Origin: Lachnospiraceae bacterium
Lineage (GTDB): Bacteria > Bacillota > Clostridia > Lachnospirales > Lachnospiraceae
DNA length: 64,000 nt
Direction: 5' to 3'
NCBI GenBank assembly: GCA_016291655.1
Contig: JAEEYF010000014.1
Coordinates: forward strand, 1-64,000
Positions within the stretch are counted from its first letter, which is position 1. The number at the start of each line of letters is the position of its first letter. The translations under genes and the position numbers were made by a program. Below are positions 63,732-64,000 of the stretch, in pieces. The notes below the pieces were generated by a model. It made no database searches and was not told where the DNA came from. It worked only from the letters and a program-made list of their open reading frames with translations.

Positions 63732-64000
63732 TTTAATACGTACCCCTGTTTCTTTCTGGTCTCTATGGCATCGGGGAGACCAAGTTCCGCAAGCTTTGTG
63801 CGCAGGCGGCTGATGTTTACGGAAAGAGCATTGTCGTTTATATATTCGTCGTTGTCCCAAAGAACGGTCATGAGCGCATCTCTTGAAACGATCTCGGGTG
63901 AATGGTCGAGGAGATGCTTAAAGATCAGCATTTCGTTTTTGGTGAGAAGCTGTTCTTCGCCGTTCCTTGTAAGAGTGCCTTTAAGGAAACTGACCTGAAT
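63728..64000 (-). CDS. BceR-like response regulator, C-terminal part (runs off the window)
   Basis: The last 90 residues of an OmpR-family response regulator are visible; the receiver domain lies beyond the right edge. The winged-helix output domain is clear: LLTKNEMLIFKHLLDHSPEI, SRDALMTVLWDNDEYINDN, ALSVNISRLRTKLAELGL, and RKKQGYVLK. Its 3' end overlaps the BceS-like kinase by 4 bp. It should bind the CATTACA/TGTAATG site upstream of the transporter genes. Confidence 0.9.
   Translation of the reverse strand: MQVSFLKGTLTRNGEEQLLTKNEMLIFKHLLDHSPEIVSRDALMTVLWDNDEYINDNALSVNISRLRTKLAELGLPDAIETRKKQGYVLK

Overview
The window looks like a chromosomal segment of a motile, Gram-positive, anaerobic Clostridia, most probably Lachnospiraceae. 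The sequence-based reasons are the GlgC/GlgD pair, SpoVG, a small SRP RNA, a tryptophan T-box, ECF-type vitamin transporters, CDP-glycerol polymer transferases, HD-GYP proteins and a Bce-type module. Promoters are mostly TTGACA/TATAAT-like with 16-18 bp spacers, and ribosome binding sites are strong (AGGAGG type). I saw no tRNA or large rRNA genes, no CRISPR array, no phage and no transposase.

Layout. 1-560: a 62-bp tandem repeat array of unknown role. 675-1661: a LacI-family regulator. 1719-8282 (minus): a flagellar operon (large FliK-like protein, unusually long flagellin, FliS) behind a sigma-28 promoter whose 5' UTR carries a 164-bp imperfect palindrome. 8770-11473: glgC, glgD and spoVG. 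11620-17899: a membrane-anchored pseudo-deacetylase, pth, mfd and a PrsA-like lipoprotein. 18031-20021: a NatAB-like ABC exporter. 20220-21695: a surface leucine-rich-repeat protein with a Thr/Pro stalk.

21743-28545 (minus): a complete trpEGDCFBA operon under a Trp T-box. 28594-30123 (minus): two ECF substrate-binding subunits, ThiT behind a TPP riboswitch and QueT behind a preQ1-riboswitch-like leader. 30313-34049: a TIM-barrel sugar isomerase, leuS and a small membrane protein. 34156-34264: SRP RNA. 34353-40343: a DUF2264 protein and two CDP-glycerol transferases, one fused to a GT4 glycosyltransferase, probably for a wall or capsular polymer.

40548-47110: rsmA, a GNAT enzyme and tadA, then a two-gene unit with no known function (a cyclic-nucleotide-domain-like protein and a TPR/AAA protein with an altered Walker B). 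47100-47435 is a small Ig-like protein. 47691-48989 is murA. 49073-51416 (minus) holds metK and an HD-GYP protein. 51736-58471: a two-component system, aminotransferase, asnS and a GH51 arabinofuranosidase in one tight run. 58558-59640 (minus): a second HD-GYP protein lacking the HD histidine. 59758-64000 (minus): a Bce-type antimicrobial-peptide sensing and resistance module (regulator, kinase, ATPase, permease) with a recognisable BceR-type operator; the regulator runs off the right edge.

Recurring themes are enzymes with substituted catalytic residues (the NodB-like protein, one HD-GYP protein, the AAA protein) and well-formed RNA regulators in front of biosynthesis and uptake genes. The least explained elements are the 62-bp array, the 164-bp palindrome in the flagellar leader, and the 42653-47110 gene pair.
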